Below, one piece after another: positions 26,327-34,519 of a stretch of DNA of 64,000 bases (the first letter of the stretch is position 1; each line of letters opens with the position of its first letter). The stretch spans positions 62,001 through 126,000 of the forward strand of contig RAZE01000006.1 of assembly GCA_003611955.1 (NCBI GenBank), in the 5' to 3' direction. The stretch comes from a bacterium 1XD8-76. Its GTDB lineage: Bacteria; Bacillota; Clostridia; Lachnospirales; Lachnospiraceae. Position numbers and translations under genes: made by a program. The notes below the pieces were generated by a model, which had not been told where the DNA came from, did no database searches, and was given only the letters and a program-made list of their open reading frames with translations.

Positions 26327-27449
26327 TCATTAATACCTCTTGAAAAATTTTTCGGATTGCTCTATGCCTGCCTTCGACATTATTAATGGCTGCGGTTCCA
26401 TTTGTAATAATATCTACAAATTTTTTGTCCTTTAATAATGCCGTATATTTTATGATCAATTTATCCTTTTCTTTCAATAATTTTTCGCAATCTTCCACAC
26501 TTAATTTTGCCAGATTAACAGATACTGCGTCATAAAGAGGTTTATTAATCTTTCCATACTTTTCGTTTACATTGATTTTCCTGAATGCTGTATCTCCAAA
26601 AATATCAAAGGCATATTTCATTGCCTTTAAAAAATCAGTACGACATTTCCCAATTGTAGATTTTGACTCCTTCTGCAACCGAATCATTACATCATTTAAA
26701 TAACTTTCCAAATTCCCCAGATAGTTCTCTATTCCCAAAAGATAAAACGCGAGAAAACGATTTACAAATTCACAGTCCAACATTCTTGAATTATCTATCT
26801 TATTTCTTGTCGCTTTCACAAACTCACCTGAATGAGCCAATTCTTTGAGCAGATTTGCCGCCTGCCCCCTATAAACAGAATTTTTAATTTCTGCCGGTTC
26901 CAATGTCAAACCACCTGTATTAATTCTTGTAAATATGCTGGTTCTCACCTTATCCGGGGTTCCCGGTCTGATAATGTATGCCGTTAAAGACTGCGTCTTT
27001 ATTCGCCTCTGTATATTAGGCGGAAGATCTTCAAATTTATCTCCTTCATATTCCTTTAAATATTCCAGACCTGTCAGTTTAAGACGATCCTGATCATTGA
27101 TATCAAGTACCATAAATCTCTTAATGGCATACAGTCTTTGTAATCCATCTACAACAATTAATTTATCATCTTCTGTACTGTCGAAATAAAACGTCGGAAG
27201 TGGGATGCGAATAATCAATGATTCAATCAGCCTGCTCTGCTGCTCAGGTTTCCACAAATCAGGATGCCGCTGGAAATCCGGTTCCAATAAGATATCTCCA
27301 TATTTCAATTGATCGACTACATTAGAAATAACCATAGGTTGAGAAACAATATCTACATCTTTAGGATTGAAAGGTTCTATTATCTCTTTCTCATAAATAT
27401 TAGAATATAATTCTTCTTCTTCTATTTCATCCATTTTTTTAGTGAACAT
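26319..27449 (-). CDS. DUF262 protein (GmrSD/ParB-like)
   Basis: About 376 residues. The DUF262 region (about 45-260) shows LEPDFQRHPDLWKPEQQSR, LIESLIIRIPLPTFYFD, VVDGLQRLYAIKRF (the DGxQR signature with Leu) and TSIFTRINTGG. The DUF1524 HNH nuclease domain found in full GmrSD enzymes is absent. DUF262 has a ParB-like NTP-using fold and is widespread in anti-phage systems. It is the first gene of the three-gene cassette and overlaps the ATPase gene. The start is uncertain: the ATG at 27449 is used here, with GTG at 27464 and ATG at 27434 also in frame. The base composition is clearly more AT-rich than its flanks. Confidence 0.88.
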   Translation of the reverse strand: MFTKKMDEIEEEELYSNIYEKEIIEPFNPKDVDIVSQPMVISNVVDQLKYGDILLEPDFQRHPDLWKPEQQSRLIESLIIRIPLPTFYFDSTEDDKLIVVDGLQRLYAIKRFMVLDINDQDRLKLTGLEYLKEYEGDKFEDLPPNIQRRIKTQSLTAYIIRPGTPDKVRTSIFTRINTGGLTLEPAEIKNSVYRGQAANLLKELAHSGEFVKATRNKIDNSRMLDCEFVNRFLAFYLLGIENYLGNLESYLNDVMIRLQKESKSTIGKCRTDFLKAMKYAFDIFGDTAFRKINVNEKYGKINKPLYDAVSVNLAKLSVEDCEKLLKEKDKLIIKYTALLKDKKFVDIITNGTAAINNVEGRHRAIRKIFQEVLMND

Positions 27450-27594
27450 TAAAATATTCCCCACTTTTACAACTATTATATATTTTCTATCATTTCATTC
27501 GTCAGTATACCATACAGAAAAAAACTTCTCAACACTAACTCTCCTTTAAACAAATAATCTGTCTGTTTTTTCTATAACTCTCCTGCCCATTCAT

Positions 27595-29355
27595 TCACTC
27601 TTTTCTGTATATCCGTATATAGCGCCCTTCCTCCATCGAAGTGTACCCGAACTCTCCTTCCGCATACCGCATCAGCCATCCCTCCGGGTCCGTCATCAAT
27701 TGACCGTACCAGTCATCCACAATGATGACATTGGGCGCCTTCTCGGGAAACATCTCCCAGTACTCCGTCAGTCTCTCATCGTAAGCCGTCGGATTTACGA
27801 TAGAGTAGTGGGAGATCTCCACATCCTGAAACAGATACTGGATCGTCCCCAGGTTCATGACCTGATCCACCATGATCAGCACCCTGTCCCCCTCCTGTAT
27901 CCTGCCCTGCCAGTCCTCATAGTCGCAGTTGTAGATATAGGCGCACATGTAGTCGGAGATCGTCCCCGCCGCCGGTCCATATTTCAGGATGCCGCCGCTC
28001 TGCAGCACATTGTGATACCCTGTGCCGGAGCGCAGTGTGTAGCCCTTCCCGAAGATCGCCGTAAAAGCCCAAAACAGCAGGGCGGCGCGAAGGCACAGCG
28101 CGGCGCCTCCTGCCACCCTGTCTTTCTCCTCCCAGTACAACGTGACGATCGTCATCCCGAAAAATGCCGCCGTCATGGCGTGGGGCAGGGAATCCATCAG
28201 CCCCAGATCCGTCAGATACAGCACCGCCAGCAGAGCGCCCCCCGCCAGAAAGATGCCATCCAGCAAGAGCCCTCTCCTAAGATGTCCTCTGCGCTCAGAC
28301 GCCTCCCGAGCTCCCTCTCTCCCCCTGCCGCAACGGATATCGTACAAGATCCCCAGGACCGCAAACACGATCAGATGCACCTGCATGGACTCGTACCCTG
28401 CGTTGAAAACCACCCAGCAGCAAAGTTCCGTCAGACAGGAAAGAGCCGTGATCCAGATAAGCTCCGCCCTCCGCCTCCCCGCTTCCGGCGCCGTCAGACG
28501 TGCCGCCGCCTTCGACAGAAGAAAGATTCCTGCACAGAGCGCCGCCGGGAGCAGTATATCCCTCACCAGCGCCAACAGTTTGTCCGCGAAGCTCAGAGAA
28601 TGGGTGATATCGCCGTTCACAATAGAGGAAAGCGTACCGAGCAGCCCTTCCGGCGTGTTGTTGCGCAAAAGCAGTCCCACATAGGCGGCACCGCAAAGTC
28701 CGCAGATGCCCGTCACGATCCCCATATCCGCAAACCGTCTCTTCCCCGATCTCCGCCAGAGGATCCACAATACCAGAACGTACAGCAGGACGCAGGAGGG
28801 ATAGGAGAGCACCTCCAACACAAGGGCAAACGACGCAAATATCAGGTATTTCCTGCTGCCGGCACCGGTGTCAATGCCGTCCTCCTCATTTATGACGCCA
28901 ATGTCATAATACTGTATCAGAAAGAGTGACAGCAGCGTGAGAAACCACACCTGCATGATCCCGAATTCCGGCAGCATGATCTGCTTCGGGATCGTATTGA
29001 AATAGATCAACCCCAGCAAAAAAGCGCTGTCTCCGCTGATCATCCTCCGCAGGACACTGTACAGGTAAAAGCTTACCCCCAGATGGATCAGGGTCCCGCA
29101 GAGCCGTAACCAGATCACGACTCCTGTCGTTCCGATGAGCGCCAGATAAGGGCGCATCAGCAGGGCGCAGAGAAACGCCGAAGTCTGGTGGGGCTCCCAC
29201 ATCGTGAGAAACAGCTCATCCCCCCTCACATTGCGGTAAGCCATGACCAGCTGATACTCCTCGTCCAGTCCGAATGCAAAAAAAAGCATTTTCACAGCCG
29301 CAAAAATGCTTAAAATAATCAGTATTGTCTTTCCTTTCACTCTCCTGTTTTTCAA
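27595..29355 (-). CDS. Polytopic GT-C-like membrane glycosyltransferase
   Basis: About 586 residues with roughly ten to twelve membrane helices. FGLDEEYQLVMAYRNVRGD near the N-terminus holds the acidic pair typical of GT-C enzymes (GT39/PMT-like) in the first outside loop. The last 120 residues form a soluble tail (ICNYDCEDW-like stretch, then IIVDDWYGQLMTDPE). With the GtrB-like gene next door it would use a polyprenyl-phosphate sugar outside the membrane to decorate a surface polymer. It starts 8 bp after the GtrB-like gene. The start codon is uncertain (TTG at 29355 or GTG at 29340). Confidence 0.75.
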   Translation of the reverse strand: MKNRRVKGKTILIILSIFAAVKMLFFAFGLDEEYQLVMAYRNVRGDELFLTMWEPHQTSAFLCALLMRPYLALIGTTGVVIWLRLCGTLIHLGVSFYLYSVLRRMISGDSAFLLGLIYFNTIPKQIMLPEFGIMQVWFLTLLSLFLIQYYDIGVINEEDGIDTGAGSRKYLIFASFALVLEVLSYPSCVLLYVLVLWILWRRSGKRRFADMGIVTGICGLCGAAYVGLLLRNNTPEGLLGTLSSIVNGDITHSLSFADKLLALVRDILLPAALCAGIFLLSKAAARLTAPEAGRRRAELIWITALSCLTELCCWVVFNAGYESMQVHLIVFAVLGILYDIRCGRGREGAREASERRGHLRRGLLLDGIFLAGGALLAVLYLTDLGLMDSLPHAMTAAFFGMTIVTLYWEEKDRVAGGAALCLRAALLFWAFTAIFGKGYTLRSGTGYHNVLQSGGILKYGPAAGTISDYMCAYIYNCDYEDWQGRIQEGDRVLIMVDQVMNLGTIQYLFQDVEISHYSIVNPTAYDERLTEYWEMFPEKAPNVIIVDDWYGQLMTDPEGWLMRYAEGEFGYTSMEEGRYIRIYRKE

Positions 29356-29363
29356 TGCCCTCT

Positions 29364-30302
29364 TTACTCTTTCTTCTCCCTTGCTTCCCTCACCTCATCC
29401 ACGATATAGGGCGGACGCGTTCTCGCCGCATCCAACGTGCGCCAGATGTATTCTCCCAGGATCCCCATCATCAACATCAGTATGCCCGTGGCGCAGAGCA
29501 CCACACACATCAGGGACGCCCACCCCTGGATCGGCATTCCCTTCGTGAACTTCTCCACAAACACGCTGATCAACAGGATAAACGCGAGGATATTGAACAC
29601 AATACCCAGCCCGGACATAAAGCGGAGCGGAAAATAGGAGAAACTCATCACCGAGTCCATCGCCAGCTTCACCTTCTTCGACAGCGTCCAGCGCGATTTT
29701 CCGATCTCTCTGTCCTGCCGTACAAAATAGATCATGTCCGTCCGAAAGCCAACCCACATCACCTGCAGCGTCAGGGAAGAGTTCTTTTCATCCAGCCGCT
29801 CCAGCACCTCGATCACTTTCCGGTCCACCAGATAACAGTCGCATCCGCCCGCCGGCATGTTTTTGTTGACCATGCTGCGGATGATCTTGTAATACATATT
29901 CGCGAAAAATACCTTGACGGGATTCTCCCTGCGCTCTTTCCGGACGGCCAGCACCACCTTGTTGCCCCGCTTCCAGCTCTCATACATCTCCAGAATCAGC
30001 GCGGAATCCTCCTGCAGATCCGCCTGCTTTGTCACGGCGCAGTCCCCGGTGCTGGCGGACAATCCCGCCAAAAGCGCCGCGTGCTCGCCAAAATTGCGGG
30101 AAAGCTTCACGCACTTGACATGCGCATCCCGCTCCCGCAGCCTGTTCATCACTTCCCAGGAATCGTCCCCCGAACCGTCGTCCACGAAGACGATCTCATA
30201 CTCCTCCAGCTTGTCCAGAACCTTTTTCTGCATATCCTCATACAAAAGTTCCAGTGTATCCGCGTTATAATAAACCGGCACTACGATCGATAACTTACTC
30301 AC
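29364..30302 (-). CDS. GtrB/DPM1-like polyprenyl-phosphate glycosyltransferase (GT2)
   Basis: 312 residues. A GT2 domain fills the first 230: SIVVPVYYNADTLE, VFVDDGSGDDSW, LSRNFGEHAAL, the acceptor-site QADLQED and RKERRENP. Two membrane helices follow (about 235-260 and 270-295) and a cytoplasmic tail. This is the GtrB/ArnC architecture, which loads a sugar from a nucleotide onto undecaprenyl phosphate. It overlaps the FdtA-like gene by 8 bp and is followed at once by a GT-C protein, a normal pair for glycan side-chain addition. Confidence 0.92.
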   Translation of the reverse strand: MSKLSIVVPVYYNADTLELLYEDMQKKVLDKLEEYEIVFVDDGSGDDSWEVMNRLRERDAHVKCVKLSRNFGEHAALLAGLSASTGDCAVTKQADLQEDSALILEMYESWKRGNKVVLAVRKERRENPVKVFFANMYYKIIRSMVNKNMPAGGCDCYLVDRKVIEVLERLDEKNSSLTLQVMWVGFRTDMIYFVRQDREIGKSRWTLSKKVKLAMDSVMSFSYFPLRFMSGLGIVFNILAFILLISVFVEKFTKGMPIQGWASLMCVVLCATGILMLMMGILGEYIWRTLDAARTRPPYIVDEVREAREKKE

Positions 30303-30723
30303 TCTGTTCCGCCTTTTTCATATACTTTAAGTATTCCCGATAATCCCGGATATACTCTTTCTCATCATAATGTTCGCTGGCGAGCACCAACAGAATCGAG
30401 TCCGGCGAAAAATCATACATATCTTTCCACACATTGTTTTTCAGATACAGCCCCATCCTGGGCCTGTTCAGCTCGATAATGCGGCTCTCCGCGCCGTTGT
30501 CCACCTTCACCCTGCTCGTCCCGCAGACATTGATCATCACAAACTCCGAGATTCTATTGGCGTGCTGTCCCCTGACAACCGTGTCATCGGAGCCGTATAT
30601 ATAGAAGATCCGCTTGATCTCAAAGGGAATGTCCATGTTCCCCTCGACCACCACGAGATTCCCCCGCTCATCGCCCAGATCCTTCCATTCCAACAGTTTT
30701 ATCTGTTCATCCAGTCTGCTCAT
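30295..30723 (-). CDS. FdtA/WxcM-like cupin (dTDP-4-keto-6-deoxyhexose 3,4-ketoisomerase-like)
   Basis: 142 residues from an ATG with GGAG 7 nt upstream. A single cupin of the FdtA family: KDLGDERGNLVVVEG, PFEIKRIFYIYG, VVRGQHANRISEFVMI, PRMGLYLKNNVWKDMYDFS and ASEHYDEKEYIRDY. The usual RGxHAH reads RGQHAN, with Asn in place of the catalytic second His, so isomerase activity may be changed. With the FdtB-like aminotransferase nearby it suggests a 3-amino-3,6-dideoxyhexose pathway. Confidence 0.87.
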   Translation of the reverse strand: MSRLDEQIKLLEWKDLGDERGNLVVVEGNMDIPFEIKRIFYIYGSDDTVVRGQHANRISEFVMINVCGTSRVKVDNGAESRIIELNRPRMGLYLKNNVWKDMYDFSPDSILLVLASEHYDEKEYIRDYREYLKYMKKAEQSE

Positions 30724-30954
30724 TTTGTATCTCCACAAAGTAAATAAATGATTGCCATAAACAGTAGTATACTTTAATTCTGCGGTTTTGACAATGCTCT
30801 TTTGTCATTTCACCCTGTCAACTATACGCGCACATCTGCAAAGCAAAATCGATAGTATTTTCCTCTCAAAAACAGTATAATGGTCATCATAACGTTCGAA
30901 GCCCCCAAAAACCGCTGCTGAGGCAAACACAAATACACAGAAGGAGGACACACC

Positions 30955-31230
30955 ATGAATTGGGGAAACCATTTATTTCAGGCGAGGAAAAACAGAGGGT
31001 TATCCCAGGAAGCTGTCGACAAAACCTCCGACGAGGTAAACGAAAAGATAGACTGGACTAAGGCGTGGAGCAAAAAATACCCGATCCTCGCCCGCTACCA
31101 GAGCGAGGTCGAGACTGCCCCCTATGCCGCGGAACTGCGCAGGCTTCTCAGCGACCTGCAGAAAAAATACGGCTACGGTGAACCGGATGCCTTTCTTGTC
31201 CTCAAGGATATCTGGCGGTTGTCTGGAAGA
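30955..31230 (+). pseudogene. Internally deleted XRE-type regulator remnant
   Basis: A good ribosome site (AAGGAGG) and ATG open a frame beginning MNWGNHLFQARKNRGLSQEAV, the first helix of an XRE helix-turn-helix domain. The next residues should be the recognition helix, but instead the frame continues with a C-terminal-type segment (DEVNEKIDWTKAWSKKYP .. YQSEVETAPYA .. DAFLVLKDI). The HTH core and middle are therefore missing. The 3' end runs into the tail of the convergent aminotransferase gene. It lies between the fdtA-like and fdtB-like genes, on the opposite strand. Confidence 0.65.
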
Positions 31231-31242
31231 ACAGTAAGAAAT

Positions 31243-32337
31243 CTATTTCCATCCGTTGAGCGCCTCCACCACGTAATCCTGCTCCTGCCTCGTCATGCCG
31301 GTGTACATGGGAATCGAGAGCACCGTATCCGAATAGCTTTCGGTGATCGGAAAATCTCCCTTTTTGTGTCCCAGATAAGCATAGGCCTCCGACAGATGGG
31401 GCGGGATCGGGTAGTGGATGATCGTGCCGATCTCTTTTTGACTTAAATAGTCAATCAAATCCTGCCGCCTGTCGCACCGCAGCACATACTGATGCCAGAC
31501 TGTCTCCGTATTCTCCCGCTCCTTCGGAAGAGTGAGAAGTCCCTGCCTTATCTTCTCCCGATACCGCTGAGCAAGCTCCTGACGCTCCCTCGTGATCTCC
31601 TCCATATGGGACAGACGCACATTTAAAAGCCCCGCCTGCAGCTCGTCCAGCCTGGAGTTTGTCCCAACGACTTTATTGTAATAGCGCTTCTCACTGCCGT
31701 AATTTCTGTAGATCTTCACCTCTTTCGCGAACGCCTCGTCATTCGTGACTATGGCGCCGCCGTCTCCGAACGCCCCCAGATTTTTCGACGGGTAGAAGGA
31801 AAAACAACCCGCATCGCCGAAAGTGCCCGTCATCTTTCCCTTATACATCGCACCGTGGGACTGGGCGCAGTCCTCGATCAGCTTCAAACCGTGCTTTTTG
31901 CAGACGGCAGTGATCCTGTCCATATCGGCCACATGTCCGTAGAGATGCACGACCATGACCGCCTTTGTTCTCTCTGTGATCTTCTCCTCGATTTTCTCCG
32001 TGTCGATCTGATAATATTGATCCGGCTCCACAAACACCGGCGTCGCACCGTTCATCGTGATCCCCATCACGCTGGCGATATATGTATTTCCCTGCACGAT
32101 GACCTCGTCCCCCGCGCCGATTCCCAGAAGATGCACCGCGATCTGCAGCGCCTCCAGCCCGTTCGCCACGGAAGCGCAGTATTTCGCCCCCGTGTAAGCC
32201 GCAAACCGCTCCTCGAAGGTCTCCACCTCCCTCCCCAGCACATACCAGCCGGAGCGCAGCACCTCCAGGGCCTTGTCCTCAAATTCTTTCTGATACCTCA
32301 AAAATCCGTAGTCCATACGGTTTGGCATGATCTTCAT
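31243..32337 (-). CDS. DegT/DnrJ/EryC1 sugar aminotransferase (FdtB-like)
   Basis: 364 residues, normal length. PLP-enzyme marks: SVANGLEALQIAVH, VIVQGNTYIASVMGI, LIEDCAQSHGA and the Schiff-base Lys in CFSFYPSKNLGAFGDGGA. GTNSRLDELQAGLL and the C-terminal HYPIPPHLSEAY also fit. It would transaminate a keto-deoxy sugar nucleotide. Together with the FdtA-like gene this points to dTDP-3-amino-3,6-dideoxyhexose synthesis for a surface glycan. AAAGGA lies 8 nt before the ATG. The broken HTH gene now separates it from the rest of the cassette. Confidence 0.93.
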   Translation of the reverse strand: MKIMPNRMDYGFLRYQKEFEDKALEVLRSGWYVLGREVETFEERFAAYTGAKYCASVANGLEALQIAVHLLGIGAGDEVIVQGNTYIASVMGITMNGATPVFVEPDQYYQIDTEKIEEKITERTKAVMVVHLYGHVADMDRITAVCKKHGLKLIEDCAQSHGAMYKGKMTGTFGDAGCFSFYPSKNLGAFGDGGAIVTNDEAFAKEVKIYRNYGSEKRYYNKVVGTNSRLDELQAGLLNVRLSHMEEITRERQELAQRYREKIRQGLLTLPKERENTETVWHQYVLRCDRRQDLIDYLSQKEIGTIIHYPIPPHLSEAYAYLGHKKGDFPITESYSDTVLSIPMYTGMTRQEQDYVVEALNGWK

Positions 32338-32669
32338 AATATTGTCCTTTCGCTTTTTATTTTATATATTTCAACCAGACGGCTTTCTCTGGATAACTTT
32401 GGATAAACACGATTGCCAAAAAATAATGTGTATACCCATGTAACAAAACAGTATCCGCCAAATCCTGCAGATTCGCCGGATGATACAGCCTTTCTATCCA
32501 TTCCTTCTCATTGCGTTTTTAAACCTTTCAGAATTTCATAAAAATATCCCGGTCCCTCGATGAGCACGCTGTTAATACAATCTGATTCTTTCCTCTTTTT
32601 GTAACTAATTGTCTGTTCCAAAAATAATCTACGTTTCATTCATATTATAATTGAAAAAATACATAAGTA
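32338..32669. other. Gene-free AT-rich stretch upstream of the aminotransferase
   Basis: No ORF with a ribosome site and no known RNA motif is visible. It lies between the spoVAC terminator and the glycan cassette, where the accessory DNA begins, so an insertion boundary may be here. I see no transposase remnant or clear direct repeat. Confidence 0.4.
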
Positions 32670-32679
32670 CAATATAAAA

Positions 32680-32711
32680 CAGGCCGGCAAATACTTTCAT
32701 TTGCCAACCTG
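32680..32711 (-). terminator. Terminator after spoVAC
   Basis: CAGGCCGGCAAA (32680-32691) and TTTGCCAACCTG (32700-32711) form a 12-bp stem with a small mismatch. On the minus strand it is followed by TTTTATATTG. It closes the sigF-spoVA operon after spoVAC. Confidence 0.85.
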
Positions 32712-32756
32712 CCCCCAGCACAAACTGTGCTTCTATAATCTTTTCTGTAACTTTTC

Positions 32757-33215
32757 TCAAAATATCCCCGTCATCTTTCCGATCCAGTACAGCACTCCCA
32801 GCACCCAGCTCGTAAAGATCCCGTATAAAATCACCGGTCCCGCGATCGTAAAGATCTTGCACCCGACCCCGTAGACCTGTCCCTCCTTCTGGTATTCGAT
32901 CGCCGCTGAGGAGACCGAATTGGCAAAGCCCGTGATTGGCACAAGGGCGCCCGCCCCGCCGAACTTCACCAGCTTCTGATACAGGTTAAAGCCCGTCAGG
33001 ACGGCGCTTGCCAACACTAACAGCATGGCGCACCAGCTTCCCGCCGTGTCCTTGTCAAGCCCATATCTCTGCTGGGCCGCATTCAAGATCGCCTGCCCGA
33101 TCACGCAGATAATACCCCCCACTAAAAAAGCCTTTGCCATCTGCAAAAACAGATTGTTCTTCGGCGTGACCTCCTTCACATACTCTGCATATTCCTGTTT
33201 TTTCTGTTCGTCCAT
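32757..33215 (-). CDS. spoVAC: Stage V sporulation protein AC
   Basis: 152 residues from an ATG with AAAGGAG 7 nt upstream. Four to five hydrophobic segments; KNNLFLQMAKAFLVGGIICVI, KLVKFGGAGALVPITGFAN and EGQVYGVGCKIFTIAGPVI are typical SpoVAC blocks. SpoVAC is the mechanosensitive channel part of the dipicolinic acid transporter in the inner spore membrane. It is the last gene of the sigF operon here; spoVAD, usually next, is 8.5 kb further on. Confidence 0.95.
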   Translation of the reverse strand: MDEQKKQEYAEYVKEVTPKNNLFLQMAKAFLVGGIICVIGQAILNAAQQRYGLDKDTAGSWCAMLLVLASAVLTGFNLYQKLVKFGGAGALVPITGFANSVSSAAIEYQKEGQVYGVGCKIFTIAGPVILYGIFTSWVLGVLYWIGKMTGIF

Positions 33216-33230
33216 TTTGCACTCCTTTTT

Positions 33231-33297
33231 ATTCTTAGTTCCGTAAGCTCTCTCACGGCACCGGCCGTTCATTCACTGATTCTTAGTTCCGTAAGCT
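33231..33297. repeat. 19-bp direct repeat between spoVAB and spoVAC
   Basis: ATTCTTAGTTCCGTAAGCT occurs at 33231-33249 and again at 33279-33297, a 48-bp period. It fills the gap between the two genes and suggests a small local duplication. Confidence 0.85.
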
Positions 33298-33795
33298 TCA
33301 CCCCGGACATATCCCGCCCTGCCAGAAATAATACAGACTGCCGAGCAGTTTCCCAATTGCCACCGCCAGCACGGCGATCCCAAGGCCGTGTCGGTAGGAG
33401 ACCCTCCTGGCAAAAATCGGTATGCTGTCAAGCATCTCTGCGATGGCCAGGGCCAGACATCCCACAAACATTCCGATAAACAGCCCCGCAATCCCCAAAA
33501 ACACTTCTCCTCCGATATCCAGCACCTCCACCATCTTTTCCGAAAACAGCTGCTCCCGCAGCCATTTCCCCGCTTGTCCCATCACCGGGATCACGCTGAA
33601 AATCGTGCCGATGACTGCTCCCGCGGTGATGCATCCCTCGTACAGCAGGATCTTCCTCGCCGTGTGGGTCGTCCCCACAAACCGCGGCGTCAGCCCCACT
33701 GCGAGCAGCACCGTAAAGATGCCGGCGGAGACTAAAAGCCCTGCAGAGACACCGTAGAAAGCCAGAAACAGATAAACACCGCTATTTTGTATCAA
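33298..33795 (-). CDS. spoVAB: Stage V sporulation protein AB
   Basis: 165 residues with four or five membrane helices. YLFLAFYGVSAGLLVSAGIF, LTPRFVGTTHTA and ILLYEGCITAGAVIG match SpoVAB. The start is a TTG with GGAGGG 8 nt upstream, inside the end of spoVAA (14-bp overlap), which suggests translational coupling. It is part of the SpoVA complex in the inner forespore membrane. Confidence 0.92.
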   Translation of the reverse strand: MIQNSGVYLFLAFYGVSAGLLVSAGIFTVLLAVGLTPRFVGTTHTARKILLYEGCITAGAVIGTIFSVIPVMGQAGKWLREQLFSEKMVEVLDIGGEVFLGIAGLFIGMFVGCLALAIAEMLDSIPIFARRVSYRHGLGIAVLAVAIGKLLGSLYYFWQGGICPG

Positions 33796-34411
33796 CTTCT
33801 CTGCCCTCCCTGCTCGCCGTCTTGATCAGCGTTTTCTCCACATCCTCCTCGTAGGTGGACATCTCCACCTCAATGGGCGTTGGATCCTTTGTAAGTCTCC
33901 GGCCTCCTATATGATTGAAGAATATGATGATGCCCGCCGCCAGCCCGATGCTGTAGCTGATCTCCAGCACCGTGAAGCCGCTTGATTCACTCCCCATAAC
34001 CAGCTCATAGTATTTCGCGAACACATCCACGATCCCGATATCGTTGTGAAAAGCCATGATCGTGAACGACGCCCCGAAAAAGCACACCAGAGACACCAGC
34101 AGGATCTTCAGTGCCTCCGCCGCACCCCTCTTTTTCTCCACATACACCCGCTCTGCGATCATATCCGGCTCACCGATGCTCTCCACCTCCACACCGGTCA
34201 CCGCCTCCTTGATCAGCTCGATCACTTCCGTCATACTGATAAAGAAACGCTTTTCCGCCTTCTCATGAAACGTGTGCAGTTTGATCGCTTTCACCCTGGC
34301 GAGGACCGCCTTATCCTCACAGTACAGGCTGGCAATGTCCTTCAAAAACACATCGTCCGTCTGCATCTGCGTATTCCGCTCCGCCTTGATATAAACCGTA
34401 GTCTGCGTCAT
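33782..34411 (-). CDS. spoVAA: Stage V sporulation protein AA
   Basis: 209 residues. The N-terminal half is soluble (VYIKAERNTQM, DIASLYCEDKAVLARV, EVIELIKEAV). Two membrane helices follow, with FFGASFTIMAFHNDIGIVDVF between them, typical of SpoVAA. GGAGG precedes the ATG. It lies about 108 bp after sigF, and reads through into spoVAB. Confidence 0.93.
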   Translation of the reverse strand: MTQTTVYIKAERNTQMQTDDVFLKDIASLYCEDKAVLARVKAIKLHTFHEKAEKRFFISMTEVIELIKEAVTGVEVESIGEPDMIAERVYVEKKRGAAEALKILLVSLVCFFGASFTIMAFHNDIGIVDVFAKYYELVMGSESSGFTVLEISYSIGLAAGIIIFFNHIGGRRLTKDPTPIEVEMSTYEEDVEKTLIKTASREGREVDTK

Positions 34412-34519
34412 ACCTGCCTGCCTCTTTCCTCCCTTTCCATGTTCTGCTTAGTATGACCAGACTATCTCCTGATTATTCATCCCCCATTTCGCCTCTGCCA
34501 GTCAGGCAACATCCAAATA

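Noticed and set aside
32629-32862. 77-residue minus-strand ORF at the end of spoVAC
   Set aside because: It overlaps spoVAC in another frame, runs through the terminator hairpin and has no ribosome site.
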